Positions 34,801-46,633 of a stretch of 64,000 nucleotides of DNA are shown piece after piece. The notes below the pieces were generated by a model, which was given only the letters and a program-made list of their open reading frames with translations, did no database searches and was not told the DNA's origin. This stretch comes from Silene conica (taxonomy: Eukaryota > Streptophyta > Magnoliopsida > Caryophyllales > Caryophyllaceae). Where the stretch lies: the NCBI GenBank assembly GCA_029255685.2, contig CM055318.2, positions 31,112,001 through 31,176,000 on the forward strand, given 5' to 3'. Numbering within the stretch: position 1 is the first letter of the stretch; the number at the start of each line of letters is the position of its first letter. A program made the translations under genes and the position numbers.

Positions 34801-35680
34801 TTAAATTACGTAACGACTATAATTAAATTACGTAACGAATATATTAATTACTCTACTATGCACTAATATACAGTAATCATATTAATTATCCTAACCCACC
34901 CGTTCATTCTTCATTTCATTCACCCACCCAATTCACTAATATCCACTAATTATCCTAACCCACCCATTCATTCTTCATTTCATTCACCCACCCAATTCAC
35001 TAATATACACCCCACCTCCCCCTCCCAAACCCACCACTACCACCAAACAACCCAGATCCAAACCGCTCAACCCGAAGCGACCCGCACAACCCGACAACAA
35101 CAGCATCAAGGGATCCGAGAAACGACCCAAGAAGGATAGTTTTGTGAGTAATTCGATTTTGTAGTATTATTTCTGTGGATTAGTAATTCGTAAATTATTA
35201 ATGTGAGTAATTCGATTTTGTAGTATTATTTTGTAGTATTATTTCGAGTTTATCAATTTTTCATGAATTAGTAATTCGAGTTTAGCAATTAATAATCTGA
35301 ACTAAAAATTAGTAATTGCATTTCTGTGGATTAGTAATTCGTAAATTAGTCATTCGATTTTGTTGTATTATTTCGAGTTTACCAATTTTTCATGAATTAG
35401 TAATTCGAGTTTATCAATTAATAATCTGAACTAAAAATTAGTAATTGGATTTCTCCTGTGGATCTTTGGTGTTTTATTCATTTAATCTCTCTTTTTTACC
35501 ATTCTTTATTTTATTAACTAAAACAGAAACTAAAATTAAGGAACATTAACTAAAACGGAAACTGAAATTAACATTAAGGAACAGAAACTAAAATTAGCCA
35601 CATCTTGTAAGACGGGATTCATATGGAACATTAACTAAAACAAAGCTACGTTTTTCGTAAGGATTCATAAAGAACAGAAA
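34801..35680. repeat. Harbinger intergenic region with further duplications
   Basis: A 66-bp segment (CATTCTTCATTTCATTCACC and following) is duplicated at 34898-35008. A segment of about 120 bp containing GAATTAGTAATTCGAGTTTA is repeated between 35140 and 35455. No ORF. This side presumably holds the 3' ends of the Myb-like gene and control sequences for the transposase. Confidence 0.6.
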
Positions 35681-36810
35681 CTAAATCTCCGCCATGTATT
35701 TTTTCAATAGCTTATCCTTGAGTTCTTGATCTTGTTGGTTCAAATTTTGTTGACAGAGCAACGTATTTAGCCATTCCATCTCGTTTTTTGTTTTCAATTT
35801 TTGAACTCTAATTTCTTCAATTTTCAAATCAGCTTCAATCCTTCTCTGCCGAAACTCAATTTGATCTTTTATATTGTTTGTGTTTCCGCTTATAAGTGAC
35901 CTATCACCTTCACAAAACATAGACTCGGAGTCCACCACATGTGCTTTACCATTCCGCTTCTTTTTTGCGGCCTCCCGTCCTTCGAGACGGTTGATACCGT
36001 TAATATTATGACTAGACGGGGTTGGGACATCCAACGGGGTAGGAAAATTTACACTCATAGGGCTAGACTCCATTTCCGACCTTGCCCTTTTTGAACCCGA
36101 CGTATTACTGTTTACGCTTAAACTCGTTTGAAAATTTTTCAAGCTCCACTTTGGATTTTTACTCATGATTGTATTGTAAACATGAAAATCCACAAAATTA
36201 TTACCATTGTTTTCTTTTCGAAATAATTGTTGAGCTAACTCAATATCGTCTTCAATGTTAGTGCCGCTAGCGGGTGGTCTATTTAAAACCTTAGCGTAGC
36301 AACCAACCCATTTATTGACTATAAATTTAAGTCGTTTAACACGAGCTTTCATTCCGTCGAGACTCATAATACCAATTTTATTTTGGTTTTTATTTTCCGT
36401 TCGAGCTTGTTCATACAACTCGTGAACCTTACTCCATATAGTGATGGATTTTTGGTTTTTACCAACTATTGGGTCGCTTGTATGTAAACACCAAGCGGAC
36501 ATAAGAGCTTCATCCTCCTTTTCGGTCCAATTTCGACCCTCCCCAGTTGTATTATTACTTGGTTTTTTTTTGATGGTAATGATTTTTTGGATTTTTGGCT
36601 GCGAAAAATCGGTGTTTCCGCTACAAATTTTTGAGTCGGGAGTTGGGACAATATCGGATTACCAAAAACATCGAAATTTTGATAATTTGGATTACCGGAT
36701 ACTAATTCTGTAAAAGTAGGAATCTGATTATTACTATTGAGATCTATATTTTGAGTAGATAGCAAATCATCATTTGCATAAGTTGAAAAATCGAAATTAT
36801 TTAAATCCAT
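35681..36810 (-). CDS. Harbinger Myb/SANT-like DNA-binding protein, one homopolymer frameshift
   Basis: Two overlapping frames make one protein. The N-terminal part runs from ATG 36810 (MDLNNFDFSTYAND). The rest ends at 35681 (KDKLLKKYMAEI). The switch falls at a run of nine T on the plus strand (36563-36571); one more base would join the frames and give a tryptophan-anchored Myb/SANT-type motif (NWTEKEDEALMSAW) followed by a trihelix-like region. The C-terminus is a charged coiled-coil-like helix (RQRRIEADLKIEEIRVQKLK). In this superfamily such a protein binds the transposon ends and brings the transposase to them. The shift may be a true mutation or a sequencing error. Confidence 0.85.
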
Positions 36811-37304
36811 GTTGTGACTAAAAAATGGACAATAAAGTTTTTACAAATGTTTTTTATGATAGTAAAAATTTTGTAAATGAAGATGGTGTAATTTTTACCA
36901 TAAAAAATTACAGTTTATATATACACCTTTAACCAGTTTTTGACAGTGTGAAATTTAATAAATGTATTGAATTTTGTTGAAAATTAATTGAATGGGCAGG
37001 TGAATGGTGGAGGGTGAGAGTTGAAAGTACAATGTTGGAAAAGATGAAAAGCAAACGTGCAGCAGCAGACGTGCAACAACTTTCTTTCTTTCTTTTTCTT
37101 ATATTTTCTTGCAGCAGATGGGTAGTACAATGTATTAAATGGTTGAACCAATAATAATGTGCCACCTATGGGGTGGATTGTTGAGTCAATTTGCCTCAAG
37201 TTGGGTCGATTTGTCTCTCAAATCGACTTGAGTCAATTCTAATCGATTTCTTAATTACAATTAACTTGACTCGACCTCCCAATCGACCTTGCTTGGGGAT
37301 GGTC
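36811..37304 (-). other. Right flank of the Harbinger element
   Basis: This is the 5' leader of the Myb-like gene and the subterminal region. Near the end, repeated TCGACTTGAGTC / GTTGGGTCGATT-like words precede the terminal GACCTTGCTTGGGGATGGTC. A TATA-like TTATATATACACC lies near 36914 on the plus strand, just upstream of the gene start when read in reverse. Confidence 0.5.
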
Positions 37305-37314
37305 TTAGGTTATA

Positions 37315-37626
37315 CTCCCCACCTTTTCATATTTTGTTCTATTTTTAGTTGAATATAAAGATTAAAGTAGGGAATGAAATAAGTGTAGAAAATTGAATAT
37401 GATTTGGTGATATGGGATAGAGATGAATAAATAGAAATTAAATAAGAAATTTTGTGCCACAAACATTATAAAAGGAATAAAATATGAGTAAAAGAGTTGG
37501 GTGCGGTTTCATAATAGAAAAGATAAATGAATAAAATAAGAATAAACGTTTCCAAAATAGGAAAGGACAATAAAACTGGAATAATCGGTTTTAGAAAATA
37601 GGAAAAAAAAATGGAATAAGAGGGAG
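37315..37626. mobile_element. Stowaway-like MITE directly beside the Harbinger element
   Basis: The ends are CTCCCCACCTTTTCATATTT and, in reverse, CTCCCTCTTATTCCA. TA flanks both sides (37313-37314 and 37627-37628). The interior is AT-rich. It starts only 11 bp from the end of the Harbinger transposon. Confidence 0.65.
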
Positions 37627-37750
37627 TATAAGTTTTTAAATTCTGATTTTCTTATCATTTTTAATGAGATGCTTTTGTTAACTGATATCATTGCTAATCG
37701 TCCTTATTATCATATTTAGTGCGACTTAGACGAAAAGATGCAAATATATA

Positions 37751-37989
37751 CTCCCTCCATTCATTTCCACTTGGTACATTTGCTTTATGCACAGGTTTTT
37801 ACGCATTGTTAAAATATTAATAAAAGTACAACAAATAGGTGTAAAGTGTAGTATTGTGTTGAAAAGTGGGCCTTAATAGTGTTTTTATAGTATTATAGTA
37901 TTAAAAGTACAACCAAATAAGGAAAGGTGCAAAGTGGATTCGAATGGACCGAAATGGAATAGGTGCAAAGTGGATATGAATGGAGGGAG
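37751..37989. mobile_element. Stowaway-like MITE
   Basis: The inverted ends are CTCCCTCCATTCATTTCCAC and, in reverse, CTCCCTCCATTCATATCCAC. TA lies at 37749-37750 and at 37990-37991. It is 239 bp long. Confidence 0.88.
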
Positions 37990-37991
37990 TA

Positions 37992-39300
37992 CTAAGTAAT
38001 ATTTTTTTTCTCGATCCGGAATTAGGGAGTAAAATAAGTGAAAATTCCAACCAAAATATGATTGATTTTGGTGTCATGTGCCGTCAAACTTGGCAAAATT
38101 TGTATATCATCCTTGCTCCTTAAAAGGAGAGAACTTGCACAAAATTTGCACATGAATAGTGCTCAAATCGAAAAAAACATTACACAATCCTATTTCAATC
38201 TACACAATCCATTTCATTTTCCAATCAAAATCTCACAATCCATTTCATTTTCAATTCAATTGATTACTTTCGATTTCAATCTCAGCCGTCCATTCCATTT
38301 TTTCATTTCAACCTGGGCCCTCAATTCCTAAATATACTTTTTCCAATTTAGATCTCAGTCATTCCTTCCCCTTTTCATAGCACAATATGGTCCGTCCATA
38401 CGAATTGGCTACTTCATCCCAGCCACACATTTCATTCACATGTGTTATCTCATCCGTCTATTTCGTTTTCAATCATAGCCATCCATTCCGTCTCTAAACT
38501 AATGATCTGGTTCGTCCATCTACTTCTCCCATCTACCTCAACTCTCAAATACCCCCGACATTTGGAAGTATCCGTCTTAACCGCTGTCATCAGTTCGTAC
38601 TTCCATGTCATGTTAGAATTCGGAGCTTTGAACCCGGGTTTGGGTTATGGCTTTCCTCCGATAATTCAGGTGATTTATGTTTATTTCTCTGGATTTACAG
38701 CCTTCTGTTGGCTAATTATGATTTGTCGTTTATCGAATTCCGTCAATTTATATGTATTTCTCTGGATTTACAGTCTAATGTTAGCTGACGACGATCTACC
38801 GTTTATTGAATTTCAGAGTTTTGTAGTCATTTCTCTGTATTTACAACCTCATGTTAGTTAACTGTGATCTACCGTTTATCGAATTCCGTTGGTTTATATT
38901 TATTTTACATCAGTTCGTTTTTCCATGTCATGTTACTGATGCGTATCTCAATGCTTAAGATCGAATAAAATGAATGCTTGAATGTTGGATTCCTGGATGA
39001 AACAGATTATATATTTTTCTTGTATATATGCAGCGAACTGTATGTGTATGACTGTAAGTTGTCGTGAATGTGATAGTAACCAGGATATGACGTAAACTCG
39101 TTCTCCTCCCTCACAAGGAACTTGATTGTGAACACGAATGAAACGATGAACCTCACTCTTCCCTCGCAAAGAAAGACCTACGGCACACCTTGCAAATCAA
39201 CCTCGCAAAGCTGATCTAAAAGACTAGACTCGCAAACCTAGCTAATCTCTAAAAGCTTACACAAAAACTTTATTAATTCTCAATTCTCTCTACTGAATTG
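37992..39300. other. Spacer with a three-copy 74-bp repeat
   Basis: No gene was recognised. At about 38660-38885 three diverged copies of a 74-bp unit recur (TTTCTCTGGATTTACAG, then ACCGTTTATCGAATTCCGT). Two near-identical words, CAGTTCGTACTTCCATGTCAT and a close variant, lie near 38590 and 38910, flanking it. A long apparent ORF at 38442-38861 lacks family features. Confidence 0.5.
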
Positions 39301-39390
39301 TAAGTTCAGTTCAGTTCAGTTCAGTTCCTATAAGTTCAGTTCAGTTCCTATAAGTTCAGTTCAGTTCCTATAAGTTCAGTTCATATAAAC
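39301..39390. repeat. TTCAGTTCAG / CCTATAAG minisatellite, first block
   Basis: AGTTCAGTTCAGTTCCTATA units recur from 39303 to about 39380. The same unit returns at 40003-40290. Confidence 0.9.
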
Positions 39391-39797
39391 TCAATTAAGA
39401 AAAGTTATATACGGAGTATTATTTTTAACAACTGATACAAACATTTCGCTTTAATTATTCGATACACGTCATCTATAAAAAAACAACTCATTAATAATTT
39501 ACTCGTCTTTTACTCTCTAATTAATGCCAAATTATCATCTTCATTAATGCCAAAAAACAACAACTCATCATACGACGCCCTCACCCTCACCAATTGTCTC
39601 TCCCATTAATCAGTTTCTTCATCATCATTGTTAGAGAAAATAAATGGTTAGAGAAATTTGTAATAGTGAATTATTTTTTATCGTAATGTAATTGTAGTAT
39701 AATGTATGAACTATGAACAAATAATTATATATAAAGTTGAAAATATTTTAAACTACCTTGTGTTTTAGACTAATTTTTTATCAATGTAATCTATTGG

Positions 39798-39798
<1 letters not shown>

Positions 39799-39849
<51 letters not shown>

Positions 39850-39895
39850 CAACAACAATAAGAACAAGAATAACAATAATAACAATAACAATAAC

Positions 39896-39944
<49 letters not shown>

Positions 39945-39958
39945 GTAATAGTAATAGT
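39799..39958. repeat. AAT/AAC trinucleotide microsatellite
   Basis: It is about 160 bp of AAT with some AAC, AAG and AGT triplets. The apparent polyasparagine ORF across it is a by-product. Confidence 0.95.
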
Positions 39959-40002
39959 TAACTTAAATTAAAATAAAGTTAATTAAGTTCGGATTTTATA
40001 CG

Positions 40003-40290
40003 TTCAGTTCAGATCCTATAAGTTAAGTTCAGTTCAGATCCTATAAGTTCAGTTCAATTCAGTTCCTATAAGTTCAGTTCAGTTCCTATAAGTTCAGTTC
40101 AGTTCCTATAAGTTCAGTTCAGTTCAGTTCAGTTCCTATAAGTTCAGTTCAGTTCCTATAAGTTCAGTTCAGTTCAGTTCCTATAAGTTCAGTTAAGTTC
40201 AGTTCCTATAAGTTCAGTTCAGTTCCTATAAGTTCAGTTCAGTTCAGTTCAGATCCTATAAGTTCAGTTCAGTTCAGTTCAGTTAAGTTT
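40003..40290. repeat. TTCAGTTCAG / CCTATAAG minisatellite, second block
   Basis: About a dozen units of variable length (20-30 bp), each CCTATAAGTTCAGTTCAG followed by zero to three extra AGTTC pentamers. The block ends beside AAAAGAACAGGGCCTAA at 40298-40315, which may be the terminus of a DNA transposon. Confidence 0.9.
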
Positions 40291-40315
40291 CAGTCCAAAA
40301 GAACAGGGCCTAATT

Positions 40316-40828
40316 ATTCCAAATTTGTCCATATGGTACTATACTTAAAAACATTTCATTAACCCAATCGTAAAGAGATGAGTTGATCATGTATAAGACC
40401 GATATATGCGTCACAAATTTTTATTTGCAACGGCACTATCCGTCGCAAGCTTGTGACGGATACCGTTTTCTCTCACAAAATACCTACTTTTTCTCTCTCT
40501 CCAACACTATTCATGTGGTCCCCTTTCTCCACTAACTCATTTTGTATCCATTTTATCTCACAAAATATCCGTCACAAATAGTGACCCGTCGCAAGCAACA
40601 CTTACTATATATGCGTAATGGTTAATAATAAGCTTTTGTGAAAGGTAGTAAGGTACTTAATAGTTTGCACTTTGCAACTTGGAATTCCGACTTTTTTAGT
40701 TTTTACAATAAAAACAAGAAAATATAACATACGAACTAAAAAGATAATGTAGCCGGGAATAAGAGCAAGTGGTAAGAACTTTCTTACTCCAACCATGAAG
40801 TTCGATTTTCATCCGCGACATAGAGCGC
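40316..40828. other. Spacer with possible small foldback element
   Basis: Between 40410 and 40600, CTTGTGACGGATAC and TATCCGTCACAAATAG are inverted with respect to each other, and CCGTCGCAAGC occurs twice directly. This suggests a degraded MITE. Nothing coding. Confidence 0.35.
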
Positions 40829-41536
40829 TCATTTAAAAAAAATACACAAATGCAGCTGAAAAATGCCATACTTGGCGCTACTTCTAGTAATCATTTCCTT
40901 GTACTGCGCAATTGACTCGATTCTCTGCAATTGTAACTGTTTCTTGAAGTTGGTAATAAAATCATCAGCCCTAACGTCCACTTCAGAAACATCCGCATTA
41001 CCGGCAGACGCATTTTCGGGCTGGAAATGATCGAACGCCGACATGTCGCTGACTGACTTCTTGATTTTGGCTGGAAGTCTCACCGGGAGATCGCCGCCGG
41101 AGGGCTTCATGTCGGAATTCTGTCGGTTGTAGTGGACCGATGATGTTCCCTTTATCTTGTTGTATATCTCGTCTAAGGTTGGCCCCTCAACGTCTACAAC
41201 ATCCTCCTCGATTGTTGGAGCAGTGAATTGTTGGGGATCAAGATTTGGGATTGGTGTTGTTGGGATACATTGTTGGATGGAGTTGGTCGCTGCACAGTGG
41301 CGGTGGCGGTGGCGTAGGAGGAGTAGTTGTACAAGTTGATGGATTTGAGTCTTTGGAGGACAGAGGGAGTACGGGTAAGTTGCGAAGGTGAAGAGTGATA
41401 GTGGTGGTGGTGGTGGTGGATAGCGGTTGTGTCGCCATGGATGTTGTGGTGATAGTGAGATTTGAAAGAGGTGAAGGAGGAAGTAATGAAGATGGTGGCA
41501 ATCATGAGGTTGAGGAGGAGGAAGAGGGTAGTAGGG

Positions 41537-42224
41537 TGTTGTGAATTTGTGTCTTGAATTTGTGTCGAAGACGGATATAAGCTAAGTGTCTTATTAAGAT
41601 TTGATTTCTTAGTTTATTTATGGTAGGAGAATCTTGAATTAGATTAGGAAACTATTATATTAGTTTCCTAATAGTCTTTGGTTTCTAATTAGGTTAGATA
41701 TTTTATCTTGGGTGGAATAACTGTATAAAGACCCAAGTATTATTCTAGGTTAATTAGAAGAGATAAAGATGTGAGAGATTTGAGAGCACAGTAAAGAGGG
41801 TCAATTTGTGAGGTTGCTTCTGGAGAAGAAAACTCAGTTTGTCTCAGGGCTCTATTATTGGTGTTCGTTTATCTCGTTTGTCTTTGAAGATTGGAGGAGT
41901 TTGTTTAGATCTTGGTTGGCCTCAAGATAATTTGTCCTCCGTCTTATTTGGGGTAGTCTTTTCTTTTGTCTCTTTGAGACTACCATATCTGTTGGTAGAA
42001 TAGGGTATACTTTTGGCTCATATTGAGCGCGTGTGTACCGGTCTACTGTTGTACTATTTTCTCCATTATAGTGAAGTTTGATCTCCTTGCAGGGTGGACG
42101 TAGCCAGTTATTTTACTGGTGAACCACGTAATTCCTTGTGTCAACTTTATTTACATTCGTTATTTATTGTTCTTATCACCTTATCAATTAACTATTTGGG
42201 TAACGGGACGCCTCCGTTACAACA
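41537..42224 (+). repeat. LTR 1 of the array
   Basis: 688 bp, TG...CA, with a TATA-like CTGTATAAAGACCC near 41728. It abuts the left TAGGG. Confidence 0.9.
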
Positions 42225-42318
42225 ATTGGTATCAGAGCTAAGGTTCTGATCTGGGATATGCTTCCGCGTTAGTTGTCTTTTAGGCGTTATTTGGGTTTCT
42301 TGATTTTCGGGTGAAAAG

Positions 42319-42495
42319 ATGTCGGGAACGAATGTTTTGAATGTTGAAGAGTTCACTGGGAGAAATAGTTTTTTGGGTTTGGATAGCTGTAGTGAGAATG
42401 GTGGTGTTGACGGTAAGGTGGAGTCTATTCCGGTACAGGTCAAACTACAAGGTTCTCAAGACAAGCTATCAACTTTTGTCTCGGCGCCTCAATGA
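42319..42495 (+). CDS. 58-codon gag-start remnant in array unit 1 (repeated in units 2 and 3)
   Basis: ATG at 42319 opens MSGTNVLNVEEFTGRNSF and ends at TGA 42493. The beginning resembles the start of copia gag proteins, which have a short lead followed by a GRNSF/GKNF-type motif, but the frame stops early. Identical copies begin at 44018 and 45717. It may be a decayed gag or a short leader ORF; there is no evidence that it is translated. Confidence 0.45.
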   Translation: MSGTNVLNVEEFTGRNSFLGLDSCSENGGVDGKVESIPVQVKLQGSQDKLSTFVSAPQ

Positions 42496-43235
42496 GGCGA
42501 TATGTGCCCCATAAGGTGGGGCGGTTTGGGGCTCCAGGTGGAGCTGTTGTGACTCTTGAAAGAGAGTCGTTGGGATCTCGTAAGGGGTCATTTGAAACTT
42601 CGACGGGAGTTTATTCTTTGGAGCTTTTAGGTTGGACTTGCTAGTCTAACAGTTTGTACCTTTGATGGAGGTAATTTGTGCTCGCTTAGAATGTTTGGTT
42701 TCGACTTGAGTTTTGATGCCTTGGTGTAGGCATATTTTTGGTGGTCATGACACCTAGTATACTCAAGTGAGACATTTGTTTTGTTCGTGGCGTTTGTGTT
42801 CTTTAGGGACAGTTTGGTACGACGGTACATCTAGCCACGTAATTTGAAGGAGATTTTGTTTTGGAGTCTTGTGTGTGTTGTTTTGGTACACCGTTCCATC
42901 ATAGTGACATTGGGTATCTCATATATTTGTGTTGGCGTTTGGTAGCTTTTGGTCTCTTTGGAGTTTGCTACGTTTGGCCTTCCTATTGGATGTATGAAGA
43001 TATATTGGATACTTAGTAAATTTGGTAGTTTCAGCTTACTACATTGGGTACTTCGTATATTGGTCACGTTTGTTGCACACTTGGTTCGTTTGTCCATTTT
43101 TGGGAGTTGTGTTCAAGTCAGAATGGAGACTATCGGGACAGATAGTGACTTGAAGATCGATTCCGCTGAAGCTGATCTGGATTTGGTTCTTCTATGTTGG
43201 GTTCGTTTTTGGGTAATTCAAGTCAAGGTGGAGAT

Positions 43236-43923
43236 TGTTGTGAATTTGTGTCTTGAATTTGTGTCGAAGACGGATATAAGCTAAGTGTCTTATTAAGATT
43301 TGATTTCTTAGTTTATTTATGGTAGGAGAATCTTGAATTAGATTAGGAAACTATTATATTAGTTTCCTAATAGTCTTTGGTTTCTAATTAGGTTAGATAT
43401 TTTATCTTGGGTGGAATAACTGTATAAAGACCCAAGTATTATTCTAGGTTAATTAGAAGAGATAAAGATGTGAGAGATTTGAGAGCACAGTAAAGAGGGT
43501 CAATTTGTGAGGTTGCTTCTGGAGAAGAAAACTCAGTTTGTCTCAGGGCTCTATTATTGGTGTTCGTTTATCTCGTTTGTCTTTGAAGATTGAAGGAGTT
43601 TGTTTAGATCTTGGTTGGCCTCAAGATAATTTGTCCTCCGTCTTATTTGGGGTAGTCTTTTCTTTTGTCTCTTTGAGACTACCATATCTGTTGGTAGAAT
43701 AGGGTATACTTTTGGCTCATATTGAGCGCGTGTGTACCGGTCTACTGTTGTACTATTTTCTCCATTATAGTGAAGTTTGATCTCCTTGCAGGGTGGACGT
43801 AGCCAGTTATTTTACTGGTGAACCACGTAATTCCTTGTGTCAACTTTATTTACATTCGTTATTTATTGTTCTTATCACCTTATCAATTAACTATTTGGGT
43901 AACGGGACGCCTCCGTTACAACA
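43236..43923 (+). repeat. LTR 2 of the array
   Basis: It matches LTR 1 apart from one substitution near 43592 (ATTGAAGGAG versus ATTGGAGGAG). Confidence 0.9.
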
Positions 43924-44934
43924 ATTGGTATCAGAGCTAAGGTTCTGATCTGGGATATGCTTCCGCGTTAGTTGTCTTTTAGGCGTTATTTGGGTTTCTT
44001 GATTTTCGGGTGAAAAGATGTCGGGAACGAATGTTTTGAATGTTGAAGAGTTCACTGGGAGAAATAGTTTTTTGGGTTTGGATAGCTGTAGTGAGAATGG
44101 TGGTGTTGACGGTAAGGTGGAGTCTATTCCGGTACAGGTCAAACTACAAGGTTCTCAAGACAAGCTATCAACTTTTGTCTCGGCGCCTCAATGAGGCGAT
44201 CTGTGCCCCATAAGGTGGGGCGGTTTGGGGCTCCAGGTGGAGCTGTTGTGACTCTTGAAAGAGAGTCGTTGGGATCTCGTAAGGGGTCATTTGAAACTTC
44301 GACGGGAGTTTATTCTTTGGAGCTTTTAGGTTGGACTTGCTAGTCTAACAGTTTGTACCTTTGATGGAGGTAATTTGTGCTCGCTTAGAATGTTTGGTTT
44401 CGACTTGAGTTTTGATGCCTTGGTGTAGGCATATTTTTGGTGGTCATGACACCTAGTATACTCAAGTGAGACATTTGTTTTGTTCGTGGCGTTTGTGTTC
44501 TTTAGGGACAGTTTGGTACGACGGTACATCTAGCCACGTAATTTGAAGGAGATTTTGTTTTGGAGTCTTGTGTGTGTTGTTTTGGTACACCGTTCCATCA
44601 TAGTGACATTGGGTATCTCATATATTTGTGTTGGCGTTTGGTAGCTTTTGGTCTCTTTGGAGTTTGCTACGTTTGGCCTTCCTATTGGATGTATGAAGAT
44701 ATATTGGATACTTAGTAAATTTGGTAGTTTCAGCTTACTACATTGGGTACTTCGTATATTGGTCACGTTTGTTGCACACTTGGTTCGTTTGTCCATTTTT
44801 GGGAGTTGTGTTCAAGTCAGAATGGAGACTATCGGGACAGATAGTGACTTGAAGATCGATTCCGCTGAAGCTGATCTGGATTTGGTTCTTCTATGTTGGG
44901 TTCGTTTTTGGGTAATTCAAGTCAAGGTGGAGAT

Positions 44935-45622
44935 TGTTGTGAATTTGTGTCTTGAATTTGTGTCGAAGACGGATATAAGCTAAGTGTCTTATTAAGATTT
45001 GATTTCTTAGTTTATTTATGGTAGGAGAATCTTGAATTAGATTAGGAAACTATTATATTAGTTTCCTAATAGTCTTTGGTTTCTAATTAGGTTAGATATT
45101 TTATCTTGGGTGGAATAACTGTATAAAGACCCAAGTATTATTCTAGGTTAATTAGAAGAGATAAAGATGTGAGAGATTTGAGAGCACAGTAAAGAGGGTC
45201 AATTTGTGAGGTTGCTTCTGGAGAAGAAAACTCAGTTTGTCTCAGGGCTCTATTATTGGTGTTCGTTTATCTCGTTTGTCTTTGAAGATTGGAGGAGTTT
45301 GTTTAGATCTTGGTTGGCCTCAAGATAATTTGTCCTCCGTCTTATTTGGGGTAGTCTTTTCTTTTGTCTCTTTGAGACTACCATATCTGTTGGTAGAATA
45401 GGGTATACTTTTGGCTCATATTGAGCGCGTGTGTACCGGTCTACTGTTGTACTATTTTCTCCATTATAGTGAAGTTTGATCTCCTTGCAGGGTGGACGTA
45501 GCCAGTTATTTTACTGGTGAACCACGTAATTCCTTGTGTCAACTTTATTTACATTCGTTATTTATTGTTCTTATCACCTTATCAATTAACTATTTGGGTA
45601 ACGGGACGCCTCCGTTACAACA
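44935..45622 (+). repeat. LTR 3 of the array
   Basis: No difference from LTR 1 seen by eye. Confidence 0.9.
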
Positions 45623-46633
45623 ATTGGTATCAGAGCTAAGGTTCTGATCTGGGATATGCTTCCGCGTTAGTTGTCTTTTAGGCGTTATTTGGGTTTCTTG
45701 ATTTTCGGGTGAAAAGATGTCGGGAACGAATGTTTTGAATGTTGAAGAGTTCACTGGGAGAAATAGTTTTTTGGGTTTGGATAGCTGTAGTGAGAATGGT
45801 GGTGTTGACGGTAAGGTGGAGTCTATTCCGGTACAGGTCAAACTACAAGGTTCTCAAGACAAGCTATCAACTTTTGTCTCGGCGCCTCAATGAGGCGATC
45901 TGTGCCCCATAAGGTGGGGCGGTTTGGGGCTCCAGGTGGAGCTGTTGTGACTCTTGAAAGAGAGTCGTTGGGATCTCGTAAGGGGTCATTTGAAACTTCG
46001 ACGGGAGTTTATTCTTTGGAGCTTTTAGGTTGGACTTGCTAGTCTAACAGTTTGTACCTTTGATGGAGGTAATTTGTGCTCGCTTAGAATGTTTGGTTTC
46101 GACTTGAGTTTTGATGCCTTGGTGTAGGCATATTTTTGGTGGTCATGACACCTAGTATACTCAAGTGAGACATTTGTTTTGTTCGTGGCGTTTGTGTTCT
46201 TTAGGGACAGTTTGGTACGACGGTACATCTAGCCACGTAATTTGAAGGAGATTTTGTTTTGGAGTCTTGTGTGTGTTGTTTTGGTACACCGTTCCATCAT
46301 AGTGACATTGGGTATCTCATATATTTGTGTTGGCGTTTGGTAGCTTTTGGTCTCTTTGGAGTTTGCTACGTTTGGCCTTCCTATTGGATGTATGAAGATA
46401 TATTGGATACTTAGTAAATTTGGTAGTTTCAGCTTACTACATTGGGTACTTCGTATATTGGTCACGTTTGTTGCACACTTGGTTCGTTTGTCCATTTTTG
46501 GGAGTTGTGTTCAAGTCAGAATGGAGACTATCGGGACAGATAGTGACTTGAAGATCGATTCCGCTGAAGCTGATCTGGATTTGGTTCTTCTATGTTGGGT
46601 TCGTTTTTGGGTAATTCAAGTCAAGGTGGAGAT

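Larger units (their letters stand above)
32217..37304 (-). mobile_element. Complete PIF/Harbinger transposon with two genes
   Basis: The right end GCTTGGGGATGGTC and the left end GACCATTCACAA (a worn version of GACCATCCCCAA) are inverted repeats. TTA at 32214-32216 and TTA at 37305-37307 form the 3-bp target duplication typical of this superfamily. It is 5088 bp long and contains a transposase gene and a Myb/SANT-like gene, both on the minus strand. The left 200 bp closely match the MITE at 54190-55088, which confirms the boundary. Confidence 0.88.

Noticed and set aside
38442-38861. 139-codon ORF
   Set aside because: Hydrophobic and overlapping a three-copy 74-bp repeat, with no domain and no splice context.
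39758-39961. ORF of nearly pure asparagine
   Set aside because: It is the translation of an AAT/AAC microsatellite.
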